A stretch of 64,000 nt of DNA from Mesorhizobium sp. DCY119 (GTDB lineage Bacteria; Pseudomonadota; Alphaproteobacteria; Rhizobiales; Rhizobiaceae). The stretch covers positions 682,001-746,000 of the forward strand of contig NZ_CP031834.1 of assembly GCF_003590645.1 (NCBI RefSeq), in the 5' to 3' direction. This document shows, in pieces, positions 53,136 through 63,486 of this stretch. The notes under the pieces were generated by a model. That model did no database searches. It saw nothing but the letters and a program-made list of their open reading frames with translations, and was not told the DNA's origin. Within the stretch, counting starts at the first letter, position 1; each line of letters opens with the position of its first letter. A program made the translations under genes and the position numbers.

Positions 53136-54167
53136 CTAGGCTCCGATATCGGCTTTCACAAATACGGGCGGCACATCCCAGACTTCGCCGGCGAGCATGG
53201 CGCGGAATTTCTCGCGGGCAATGCCGTGGGTCTCCAACGCTTCATGCAGCTTGGCGCGGGGTTCGTCGATCGGTTCGTTGGTGAGCTGGAAGGTGCCCCA
53301 GTGACAGCCGGCGGCGAAGGCGGCATTGGCAAGCAGCATGCCGCGCACGGCTTCGTCCGGGTTCTGGTGCTGCGGTTTCATGAACCAGCGCGGCTCATAG
53401 GCGCCGATCGGCAATATGGCGAAGCGGAAGCCGCCATGTTTTTCGGCAATCAGGCGGTAGTTTTTGCCGTCGTGAAAGCCGGTGTCGCCGGCGAAGTAGA
53501 TCTTTCCAGCCGGCGTGCCGATGACGAAGCCGGCCCACAGCGCCATGCGGCGGTCCTTGGCGCCGCGCGCCGACCAGTGATGGGCCGGCTCGATGTGGAT
53601 GGAAATGCCTTCGAATTCGAAAATGTCGCCCCAGTCGCCGGTGACGACGCGCATTTCGGGCGCCCCGGCGCGGATGATGATGTCGTTGCCGAGCGGGGTG
53701 ATGACCAGCGGGTCGTGGGCTGCCTGCAGAAGCTTCAGCGTCGCAACGTCGAGATGGTCGTAGTGATTGTGGCTGACAAGAACTACGTGGATCGGCGGCA
53801 GGTCTTCGAAGGTGATGCCGGGCGGGTTCACGCGCTTGGGGCCGGCGAAGGTGAATGGCGACACGCGATCGGACCAGACAGGGTCTGTCAGTATGTTGAG
53901 CCCGGCGACCTGGATGAGCAGCGAGGCGTGGCCGACCATGGTGACGCGCAGGTCGTCGCCGGCAATCTTTCGCGCCGGTTTTGCCTGGGCGAAGGGCGTC
54001 GGCCATGAGGCAGGCCATTTGGACCGGCCGCCGCCGAGCTGCCATTTCAGCAGCGCCGAAAAGCTGCCGGGTGGGGTGCCGTCAGGATTGAAGAAAATGC
54101 GGCCGTCGAAATGATCGCTTTCGGGGCCTTGGTAATATGGATTCGGTGTTTTCGGTTTCCTGGCCAT
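53136..54167 (-). CDS. MBL-fold metallo-hydrolase (NAPE-PLD-like)
   Basis: This 343-residue protein has the metallo-beta-lactamase HxHxDH motif in LVSHNHYDHLDVATLKLL and a later GDTGFHDGKNYRLIAEKHGG. Length, the N-terminal RKPKTPNPYYQGPESDHFDG segment and the order of motifs fit the N-acyl-phosphatidylethanolamine phospholipase D-like group. The bacterial substrate is unknown. No signal peptide is visible. I chose ATG 54167 (MARKPKTPNPYYQ). It is divergent from the VOC gene. Confidence 0.9.
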   Translation of the reverse strand: MARKPKTPNPYYQGPESDHFDGRIFFNPDGTPPGSFSALLKWQLGGGRSKWPASWPTPFAQAKPARKIAGDDLRVTMVGHASLLIQVAGLNILTDPVWSDRVSPFTFAGPKRVNPPGITFEDLPPIHVVLVSHNHYDHLDVATLKLLQAAHDPLVITPLGNDIIIRAGAPEMRVVTGDWGDIFEFEGISIHIEPAHHWSARGAKDRRMALWAGFVIGTPAGKIYFAGDTGFHDGKNYRLIAEKHGGFRFAILPIGAYEPRWFMKPQHQNPDEAVRGMLLANAAFAAGCHWGTFQLTNEPIDEPRAKLHEALETHGIAREKFRAMLAGEVWDVPPVFVKADIGA

Positions 54168-54279
54168 CTGATGCTCAAGATAAAGGTGCAGGGGGCTGGT
54201 GCAAGCATTTGATGGCTGCAAGATCAAGCAGAGGCATCCCGGTCTGCTAATATAGAACCGGCAACTGAGGGAGAGTGCC

Positions 54280-54720
54280 GTGAAGAAGCGAACCAAGCAG
54301 CCCTGGATGGCGGCGGGCGACTTCGGCCGCTCGCTGCCGCGCGGCATCGGCGTCAATCTTCTCGTCCGAGAGATTGCGCCGATGGAGGATTTCTGCCGGG
54401 ACGTGCTCGGTGCGCAGATCATCTATGCCGACGAGGATTTCGCCGCGGTCCAGCTTCTCGGCTCGGTGTTCATGCTGCATGCCGACCATTCCTATCTCGA
54501 CAATCCGATGACCGGTGTCATTGCGGGTGTGGAAACACGTGGCGCGGGACTGGAGATCAGGCTCTACGGCGCCGACCCCGATCGCATCGAGGTCATGGCA
54601 CGCAAGCACGGTCACATCGTACTGGCCGGTTCGGTTGACAAGCCGCATGGCATTCGCGAATGCCATATCGTCGGGCCGGACGGCTATGTCTTCGTGCCGA
54701 GCCTGGCCATCGCTGGTTGA
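54280..54720 (+). CDS. VOC family (glyoxalase-like) protein
   Basis: This 146-residue protein shows the glyoxalase/bleomycin-resistance pattern: GIGVNLLVREIAPMEDFCRD followed by VLGAQIIYADEDFAAVQLLG, and GIRECHIVGPDGYVFVPSLA near the end. Metal-binding residues are not certain. It starts at GTG 54280, which follows AGGGAGAG. The substrate is unknown. Confidence 0.88.
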   Translation: MKKRTKQPWMAAGDFGRSLPRGIGVNLLVREIAPMEDFCRDVLGAQIIYADEDFAAVQLLGSVFMLHADHSYLDNPMTGVIAGVETRGAGLEIRLYGADPDRIEVMARKHGHIVLAGSVDKPHGIRECHIVGPDGYVFVPSLAIAG

Positions 54721-54864
54721 TCCGGAATCTGCGATATTTTTGCAACATGGTGCGCCGCAAACCGTATTTTAACCATATGCGGTTGAAATCTGCCCATTAT
54801 CGCCCTGTTTGTAGGGATGGTGAATTTTAGCGGGTGGCGGACCCGGGCTCCGACGGAGGTTTAG

Positions 54865-55410
54865 ATGATTTTTTCGAGAACGGGCCTGTTGGCCGTATCG
54901 CTTCTGGCGCTGGCGGCAAGCGGGTGCCAGAGCGATCGCATGTCTTCGGTGGACACGCAGCCCGCGCCGCTTCCGGCTGCGCCGACGGGACGCGTGACCG
55001 GCGGCTCGCTGCCGCCTCCGGTTTCCCCCGGCACCACCGACCCGTCGCAGTTCCCGAGCGCACCCGGTGCGGGCACGCAGGTCGCCGGGCTTCCACCTGC
55101 AGCCGCCCCGCAGCCCGACGCCAATGCGCCCGACCTTTCGGCCGGCAGCGTCGCCGGCGTCTGGAATGCCTCGGTCTCCGGCCAGAGCTGCCGTGTTGCC
55201 ACCCCGCAGACCAAGTTCGGTCAGGGTTTCCGCGCCGGCCCGCTGCGCTGCCCGGCTCCGATCGACGGCGTGAAGTCGTGGAATGTCGCGGGCAAGCAGC
55301 TTACCCTCTATGATGAGAACGGCGGAACGCTGGCGCGCCTCTATTCTTCCGGCGCCTCGAAATTCGACGGCCAGACCGAGAGCGGCGTGCCGATCTCACT
55401 CAGCAGATAA
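54865..55410 (+). CDS. omp19: Omp19-like lipoprotein, AprI/Inh-type protease inhibitor domain
   Basis: This 181-residue outer-membrane lipoprotein has a signal peptide ending LAASGC, with Cys21 for lipidation. A Pro/Ala-rich linker (about 30-95) follows, then a beta-barrel domain: SVAGVWNASVSGQSCRVATP and QTKFGQGFRAGPLRCPAP. LTLYDENGGTLARLYSSG comes later. The sequence closely resembles Brucella Omp19, which inhibits host and bacterial serine and cysteine proteases. Two Cys in the domain probably form a disulfide. GGAGG precedes the ATG. In a free-living relative the natural target is unknown. Confidence 0.9.
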   Translation: MIFSRTGLLAVSLLALAASGCQSDRMSSVDTQPAPLPAAPTGRVTGGSLPPPVSPGTTDPSQFPSAPGAGTQVAGLPPAAAPQPDANAPDLSAGSVAGVWNASVSGQSCRVATPQTKFGQGFRAGPLRCPAPIDGVKSWNVAGKQLTLYDENGGTLARLYSSGASKFDGQTESGVPISLSR

Positions 55411-55438
55411 GACGCAAGCTGCGTCTTTATTTCGGCGC

Positions 55439-55478
55439 GCGATCCTGTAAGAAAGCCCGCAGCTTTCGGGGATCGTGC
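55439..55478. repeat. Degenerate dyad upstream of zapE
   Basis: GCGATCC (55439-55445) pairs with GGATCG (55470-55475), and AAAGC pairs with GCTTT inside. The form resembles the dyads at 2465-2510 and 47832-47874, but the stem is imperfect. It sits between omp19 and zapE. Confidence 0.45.
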
Positions 55479-55516
55479 CCGAAAAATCCGACCACGGATC
55501 TCCAGAGACATGATCA

Positions 55517-56719
55517 ATGCATCTGCGTGACGGTATCCAGACGCGAGCTACCGTCCGGCAGCGTTACGACCATCTCGCCGAGACGGGCGCGCTGGAGCGC
55601 GACCCGGCGCAGGAAGTCATCGTCGGCGCACTCGACCGGCTGATCGACGAGCTTTGCTCAAAACGGCTGGCGCATAAATCCAGCGCGCTCGGCTGGCTGT
55701 TCGGCAAGAAGCGCGAGAACCAGGCGCCCGTCAAAGGGCTCTACATCCATGGCGATGTCGGCCGCGGCAAGACCATGCTGATGGACATGTTCTTCGAGCT
55801 GGTGCCGGTGCGGCGCAAGCGGCGCATCCATTTCAACGACTTCATGGCCGATGTGCAGGATCGGATCCAGAAGCACCGGCTTGCACGCAAGAATGGCGAG
55901 ACGAAGGAAGACGATCCGATCCCGCCGGTGGCGGCAGCACTTGCCGACGAGGCCTGGGTGCTGTGCTTCGACGAGTTTTCCGTGACCGACATTGCCGACG
56001 CGATGATCCTGTCGCGGCTGTTTTCGGCACTTTTTGCGCAAGGCGTGGTGCTGGTCGCGACGTCGAACGTTGCGCCGGACGATCTCTACCGCGACGGGCT
56101 GAACCGGGCGCTTTTCCTGCCTTTCATCAGCATTCTCAAGCGTCATGCCGACGTGCTCGACCTCGATGCGGACAAGGATTACCGGCTCGAGAAGCTGAAC
56201 CGCATGCCGGTCTATATGACGCCGCTGGGCGCTGAGACCGACCGGCAGATGGACGAGGCCTGGAAGGCTATGACCCATGGCGCGCCGGCGGAAGCTGCGT
56301 CGCTGACGGTCAAGGGCAGGCAGGTGGCGGTGCCGGTTGCTGCCGGCGATGCCGCCCGCTTCACCTTCGCCGAGCTGTGCGAGAAGCCGCATGGCGCGCG
56401 CGACTATCTGGCGATCACCGGGCGCTTTTCGACGATCTTCGTCGACCATGTGCCGGTGCTGGCCGAGAACCGGCGCAACGAGGCCAAGCGTTTTATTCTC
56501 TTCATAGATACGGTCTACGACCATCACGTCCGGCTGGTGGTCAGCGCCGAAGCGCCGCCGCAGGAGCTTTACGTCGGCAAGCGCGGCACGGAGGCCTTCG
56601 AGTTCGACCGCACCACATCGCGGCTGATGGAGATGCAGAGCCGCGACTGGCTCGACGACTGGGCGGTGCGCCATGCGCCTGCGCAACCTCAGGAAGCCGG
56701 CAAATCTTTGACGGCCTGA
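55517..56719 (+). CDS. zapE: Cell division protein ZapE (AFG1-like ATPase)
   Basis: ZapE is an AFG1/LACE1-type AAA+ ATPase reported to act at the Z-ring in E. coli; mitochondrial relatives assist protein quality control. The 400-residue protein has Walker A GDVGRGKTML (residues 79-88), IHFNDFMADVQDRIQKHR and Walker B WVLCFDEFSVTDIADAMILS. Sensor-like NVAPDDLYRDGLNRALFLPF follows. ATG 55517 gives the usual short N-terminus. It precedes mdh and the suc operon, a common rhizobial order. Confidence 0.95.
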   Translation: MHLRDGIQTRATVRQRYDHLAETGALERDPAQEVIVGALDRLIDELCSKRLAHKSSALGWLFGKKRENQAPVKGLYIHGDVGRGKTMLMDMFFELVPVRRKRRIHFNDFMADVQDRIQKHRLARKNGETKEDDPIPPVAAALADEAWVLCFDEFSVTDIADAMILSRLFSALFAQGVVLVATSNVAPDDLYRDGLNRALFLPFISILKRHADVLDLDADKDYRLEKLNRMPVYMTPLGAETDRQMDEAWKAMTHGAPAEAASLTVKGRQVAVPVAAGDAARFTFAELCEKPHGARDYLAITGRFSTIFVDHVPVLAENRRNEAKRFILFIDTVYDHHVRLVVSAEAPPQELYVGKRGTEAFEFDRTTSRLMEMQSRDWLDDWAVRHAPAQPQEAGKSLTA

Positions 56720-56767
56720 CGTCCATTTCGCGAAAACTTTGACGTTTACGTAACTCCATTTGTTTCT

Positions 56768-56803
56768 AACCGATTGAAATCCTTGAGGTCAAAATAATCG
56801 GTT
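56768..56803. promoter_or_regulatory. Inverted repeat in the mdh-suc promoter region
   Basis: AACCGATT (56768-56775) and AATCGGTT (56796-56803) form an 8-bp inverted repeat with 20-bp spacing. Each is followed by similar GAAAT/GAATT sequence. It lies in the 214-bp AT-richer region before mdh and could bind a dimeric regulator. It is a candidate only. Confidence 0.4.
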
Positions 56804-56861
56804 GAATTTCAAGCCCTATGGGTCTAATTCCAACGGCGAAATTCTGGCTGCATAACCCTGA

Positions 56862-57902
<1,041 letters not shown>

Positions 57903-57912
57903 GGATCGGCTC

Positions 57913-59106
<1,194 letters not shown>

Positions 59107-59109
59107 CTG

Positions 59110-59427
59110 ATGAATACCGCGCAGTGGCCCCTCGAGCTCGTCTTCATCGCGCCTTTTGCGGTGATGTTCGTTGCTGTGTGGGGCACGAGACGCGGCAACC
59201 ATCGCTTTCTTGCTGCCTTCGGAGCCGCGATTTCAATGGTGCTTGGCGGCGCGTTGCTGGTCTCGGGTGTGGATGCATCCTGTGCCATCAACGAGAGCGA
59301 GTGCATCGGCGCAACGGCGACGGCTTACCTGATTGGCTTGATTTGGCTGATAGCATTTGTGGTCAGCGTAGTTTTGATTTCACGTGCCAAGGCCGTGAAT
59401 AATTTGAGATCGGAGTTCCGCAACTAA
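59110..59427 (+). CDS. Small membrane protein inserted between sucC and sucD
   Basis: This 105-residue protein has three hydrophobic segments at about 8-25, 33-53 and 70-92, and a Cys pair in [13 protein letters not shown] between helices 2 and 3 (probably periplasmic). I do not recognise a family. Its start lies 3 bp after the sucC stop and its stop overlaps the sucD start (TAATG), so it is fully integrated into the operon. Its base composition is visibly less GC-biased than sucC and sucD. sucC and sucD are normally adjacent. Confidence 0.75.
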   Translation: MNTAQWPLELVFIAPFAVMFVAVWGTRRGNHRFLAAFGAAISMVLGGALLVSGVDASCAINESECIGATATAYLIGLIWLIAFVVSVVLISRAKAVNNLRSEFRN

Positions 59428-60329
59428 TGTCCATTCTCATCGACAAGAACACCAAGATCCTGGTGCAGGGCCTGACCGGCAAGACCGGCACCTTCCACAC
59501 CGAGCAGGCTTTGGCCTATCACGGCACCAAGATGGTCGGCGGCATCCATCCGAAGAAGGGTGGCGAGAGCTGGACCGGCGCCAAGGGCGAGACCCTGCCG
59601 ATCTTCGCAAGCGTTGCCGAAGGCAAGGAAAAGACCGGCGCCAATGCCTCGGTCGTCTATGTGCCGCCGGCAGGTGCTGCAGAGGCGATCATCGAGGCGA
59701 TCGAAGCGGAAATCCCGCTGATCGTCTGCATCACCGAAGGCATCCCGGTCGCCGACATGATCAAGGTCAAGGCGCGCCTCGACCGTTCGACGTCGCGGCT
59801 GATCGGCCCGAACTGCCCCGGCATCGTCACGCCCGACCAGTGCAAGATCGGCATCATGCCCGGCAACATCTTCCGCAAGGGCTCGGTCGGCGTTGTTTCG
59901 CGCTCCGGCACGCTTACATATGAGGCTGTGTTCCAGACGACGAATGCCGGGCTTGGCCAGTCGACTGCCGTCGGCATCGGCGGCGATCCGGTCAAGGGTA
60001 CGGAATTCATCGACATGCTCGAAATGTTCCTGGCCGACGACGAGACCAAGTCGATCATCATGATCGGCGAGATCGGTGGTTCGGCCGAGGAAGACGCAGC
60101 GCAGTTCCTGATCGACGAGGCCAAGCGTGGCCGCAAGAAGCCGATGGCCGGCTTCATCGCCGGGCGCACTGCTCCGGCCGGCCGCACCATGGGCCATGCA
60201 GGCGCTGTGATCTCCGGCGGCAAGGGCGGCGCGGAAGACAAGATCGCGGCGATGGAAGCGGCAGGCATTCGCGTGTCGCCGTCGCCGGCACGTCTCGGCA
60301 CGACGCTGGTCGAGGCGATCAAGGGTTAA
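59427..60329 (+). CDS. sucD: Succinyl-CoA synthetase alpha subunit
   Basis: The 300-residue alpha subunit binds CoA and carries the phospho-histidine. The start is [20 protein letters not shown], the CoA site includes [20 protein letters not shown], and [20 protein letters not shown] contains the active-site His. Its ATG shares a base with the stop of the preceding small membrane-protein gene. A large imperfect hairpin separates it from sucA. Confidence 0.97.
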   Translation: MSILIDKNTKILVQGLTGKTGTFHTEQALAYHGTKMVGGIHPKKGGESWTGAKGETLPIFASVAEGKEKTGANASVVYVPPAGAAEAIIEAIEAEIPLIVCITEGIPVADMIKVKARLDRSTSRLIGPNCPGIVTPDQCKIGIMPGNIFRKGSVGVVSRSGTLTYEAVFQTTNAGLGQSTAVGIGGDPVKGTEFIDMLEMFLADDETKSIIMIGEIGGSAEEDAAQFLIDEAKRGRKKPMAGFIAGRTAPAGRTMGHAGAVISGGKGGAEDKIAAMEAAGIRVSPSPARLGTTLVEAIKG

Positions 60330-60423
60330 GGGAATAAGGGAGTAGCGAATAGTGAGTAGTGAAGAGTAGCGAACGGCAGAGACTTCCTTCTTCACTACTC
60401 TCTACTGACTACTCACCATTCCC
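60330..60423. repeat. GAGTAGTGAA-type stem-loop repeat between sucD and sucA
   Basis: GGGAAT (60330-60335) and ATTCCC (60418-60423) close the element. GAGTAGTGAAG (60354-60364) pairs with CTTCACTACTC (60390-60400). The arms are built of repeated GAGTAG/GAATAGTGAGTAGTGAA words. It is an intergenic repeat that would form a long stem in the operon mRNA. Confidence 0.7.
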
Positions 60424-60464
60424 TTTCGCAAAAGGAGACGGAGCCAAAACTCCGGATTGAGAAA

Positions 60465-63455
60465 ATGGCACGACAAGATCAGGCCAACGACCAGTTTTCC
60501 CTCACCTCGTTCCTCTATGGCGGCAATGCCGACTATATCGACGCGCTTTATGCCGCCTATGAGGACGATCCGTCCTCGGTCGATCCGGAGTGGCAGGATT
60601 TCTTTGCTTCGCTGAAGGACGACGCCGGCGACATCAAGAAGAACGCCAAGGGCGCTTCCTGGTCGACGCCGAGCTGGCCGCTGCAGTCGAATGGCGAACT
60701 CGTCTCGGCGCTGGACGGCAATTGGGGCCTGATCGAAAAGCAGATCGAGAAGAAGGTGAAGGACAAGGCCGTCGCCAATGGCGTGGCGCTCTCCGACATC
60801 GACGTCCTGCAGGCGACACGCGATTCCGTGCGCGCGATCATGATGATCCGCGCCTATCGCATGCGCGGCCATCTCCACGCCAATCTCGATCCGCTCGGCA
60901 TCGCCAATCCGATCGAGGACTATAACGAGCTTTCGCCGGTCTCCTACGGCTTCACCGAGGCCGATTACGACCGCAAGATCTTCATCGACCATGTGCTCGG
61001 GCTCGAATATGCGAGCATCCGCGAGATGCTCGACATCCTGACGCGCACCTATTGCTCGACGCTCGGCGTCGAATTCATGCACATCTCCAACCCGGAGGAG
61101 AAGGCGTGGATCCAGGCCCGTATCGAGGGACCGGACAAGGGCATCGCGTTCACCGCCGAAGGCAAGAAGGCGATCATGCAGAAGCTGATCGAGGCCGAAG
61201 GCTTCGAGCAGTTCATCGACGTCAAGTACAAGGGCACCAAGCGCTTCGGCCTCGACGGCGGTGAATCGCTGATCCCGGCGCTGGAGCAGATCATGAAGCG
61301 CGGCGGCGCGCTCGGCATGAAGGACATCGTGCTCGGCATGGCCCACCGCGGCCGCCTCAACGTGCTTTCCCAGGTGATGGCCAAGCCGCACCGCGCCATC
61401 TTCCACGAATTCAAGGGTGGCTCCTACGCACCCGACGACGTCGAAGGCTCGGGCGACGTGAAGTACCATCTTGGCGCATCATCGGACCGCGAGTTCGACG
61501 GCAACAAGGTGCATCTGTCGCTGACGGCCAACCCGTCGCATCTGGAAATCGTCGACCCAGTGGTGATGGGCAAGGCCCGCGCCAAGCAGGACCAGCTCTA
61601 CGGCCGCACGCCGCGCGACGAGATCGTGCCGCTGGAAGAACGCGCCAAGGTGCTGCCGCTGCTGCTGCACGGCGATGCTGCCTTTGCCGGCCAGGGCGTT
61701 ATCGCCGAAATCCTCGGCCTGTCGGGCCTGCGCGGCCACCGCGTTGCCGGCACGCTGCATTTCATCATCAACAACCAGATCGGCTTCACGACGAACCCGC
61801 GCTTCTCGCGCTCGTCGCCCTATCCGTCTGACGTCGCCAAGATGATCGAGGCGCCGATCTTCCATGTGAACGGCGATGATCCGGAAGCGGTTGTCTATGC
61901 CGCCAAGGTGGCGATCGAATTCCGCATGAAGTTCCACAAGCCGGTGGTGGTGGACATGTTCTGCTATCGCCGCTTCGGCCACAATGAGGGCGACGAGCCG
62001 GCATTCACGCAGCCGATCATGTATCGCAACATCCGCACCCACAAGACGACGGTGCAGATCTATGGCGACAAGCTGATTGCCGAAGGCCATATCAGCCAGG
62101 AAGAGTTCGACAAGATGAAGGCCGACTGGCGCGCCCATCTCGAATCCGAGTGGGAAGTCGGACAGCATTACAAGCCCAACAAGGCCGACTGGCTGGACGG
62201 CGCATGGTCGGGCCTGCGCACGGCCGACAATGAGGACGAGCAGCGGCGCGGCAAGACGGCAATGCCGGTCAAGACGCTGAAGGAAATCGGCAAGAAGCTG
62301 ACCGAGGTGCCGCAGGGCTTCGAGGCGCACAAGACCATCCAGCGCTTTCTCGAGACGCGGCGCAAGATGATCGATTCGGGTGAAGGCATCGACTGGTCGA
62401 CGGCCGAGGCTCTGGCCTTCGGCTCGATCCTGCTCGACGGCAATCCGATCCGGCTTTCCGGCCAGGATTCGGAGCGCGGCACGTTTTCGCAGCGCCATTC
62501 GGTGCTTTACGACCAGAAGGACGAAAACCGCTACATCCCGCTCAACAACCTCTCGGCTGCCCAGGCGAATTTCGAAGTCATCAACTCGATGCTTTCGGAA
62601 GAGGCCGTGCTTGGTTTCGAATATGGCTACTCGCTGGCCGAGCCCAAGGCGCTGACGCTGTGGGAAGCGCAGTTCGGCGATTTCGCCAACGGCGCGCAGG
62701 TGGTGTTCGACCAGTTCATCTCGTCGGGCGAGCGCAAGTGGCTGCGCATGTCGGGTCTCGTCTGCTTGCTGCCGCATGGCTATGAGGGGCAGGGGCCGGA
62801 GCATTCGTCGGCAAGGCTGGAGCGTTTCCTGCAGCTCTGCGCTGAAGACAACATGCAGGTTGCCTACTGCACGACGCCGGCTAACTATTTCCACATCCTG
62901 CGCCGCCAGCTCAAGCGCGACTTCCGCAAGCCGCTGATCCTGATGACGCCGAAGTCGCTTCTGCGTCACAAGCGGGCGGTGTCGACGATCTCAGAGATTT
63001 CCGGCGAAAGCGCCTTCCATCGCCTGCTGTGGGACGATGCGCAGATGCTGCCGGACCAGGCCATCAAGCTCACCAAGGACTCGAAGATCCGCCGCGTCGT
63101 GCTGTGCTCGGGCAAGGTCTATTACGACCTCTACGAGGAGCGCGAGAAGCGCGGCATCAACGACATCTATTTGCTGCGCGTCGAACAGCTCTACCCGTTC
63201 CCGGCCAAGGCGCTGATCAACGAGCTGTCGCGCTTCCGTGGCGCGGAGATGGTGTGGTGCCAGGAAGAGCCGAAGAACATGGGTGCGTGGTCGTTCATCG
63301 ACCCGTATCTGGAATGGGTGCTCGCCCATATCGACGCCAAGCATCAGCGCGTGCGCTATACGGGCCGCCCGGCGGCGGCATCGCCGGCAACGGGCCTGAT
63401 GTCGAAGCATCTGGCGCAGCTCCAGGCGTTCCTCGACGACGCGCTCGGCGAATAA
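60465..63455 (+). CDS. sucA: 2-oxoglutarate dehydrogenase E1 component
   Basis: SucA is the thiamine-diphosphate E1 subunit that decarboxylates 2-oxoglutarate and transfers succinyl to SucB lipoate. The 996-residue protein begins MARQDQANDQFSLTSFLYGG. It includes GMAHRGRLNVLSQVMAKPHR, LLHGDAAFAGQGVIAEILGL and CYRRFGHNEGDEPAFTQP with TPP/Mg residues. The pyrimidine-binding half includes LVCLLPHGYEGQGPEHSSAR. It is followed 31 bp later by sucB. Confidence 0.97.
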   Translation: MARQDQANDQFSLTSFLYGGNADYIDALYAAYEDDPSSVDPEWQDFFASLKDDAGDIKKNAKGASWSTPSWPLQSNGELVSALDGNWGLIEKQIEKKVKDKAVANGVALSDIDVLQATRDSVRAIMMIRAYRMRGHLHANLDPLGIANPIEDYNELSPVSYGFTEADYDRKIFIDHVLGLEYASIREMLDILTRTYCSTLGVEFMHISNPEEKAWIQARIEGPDKGIAFTAEGKKAIMQKLIEAEGFEQFIDVKYKGTKRFGLDGGESLIPALEQIMKRGGALGMKDIVLGMAHRGRLNVLSQVMAKPHRAIFHEFKGGSYAPDDVEGSGDVKYHLGASSDREFDGNKVHLSLTANPSHLEIVDPVVMGKARAKQDQLYGRTPRDEIVPLEERAKVLPLLLHGDAAFAGQGVIAEILGLSGLRGHRVAGTLHFIINNQIGFTTNPRFSRSSPYPSDVAKMIEAPIFHVNGDDPEAVVYAAKVAIEFRMKFHKPVVVDMFCYRRFGHNEGDEPAFTQPIMYRNIRTHKTTVQIYGDKLIAEGHISQEEFDKMKADWRAHLESEWEVGQHYKPNKADWLDGAWSGLRTADNEDEQRRGKTAMPVKTLKEIGKKLTEVPQGFEAHKTIQRFLETRRKMIDSGEGIDWSTAEALAFGSILLDGNPIRLSGQDSERGTFSQRHSVLYDQKDENRYIPLNNLSAAQANFEVINSMLSEEAVLGFEYGYSLAEPKALTLWEAQFGDFANGAQVVFDQFISSGERKWLRMSGLVCLLPHGYEGQGPEHSSARLERFLQLCAEDNMQVAYCTTPANYFHILRRQLKRDFRKPLILMTPKSLLRHKRAVSTISEISGESAFHRLLWDDAQMLPDQAIKLTKDSKIRRVVLCSGKVYYDLYEEREKRGINDIYLLRVEQLYPFPAKALINELSRFRGAEMVWCQEEPKNMGAWSFIDPYLEWVLAHIDAKHQRVRYTGRPAAASPATGLMSKHLAQLQAFLDDALGE

Positions 63456-63486
63456 TCCCTCAGTTCCAAAAACGGATAGGCAAAAA

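Noticed and set aside
61479-62969. Minus-strand frame opposite sucA
   Set aside because: Antisense shadow of a conserved E1 gene.
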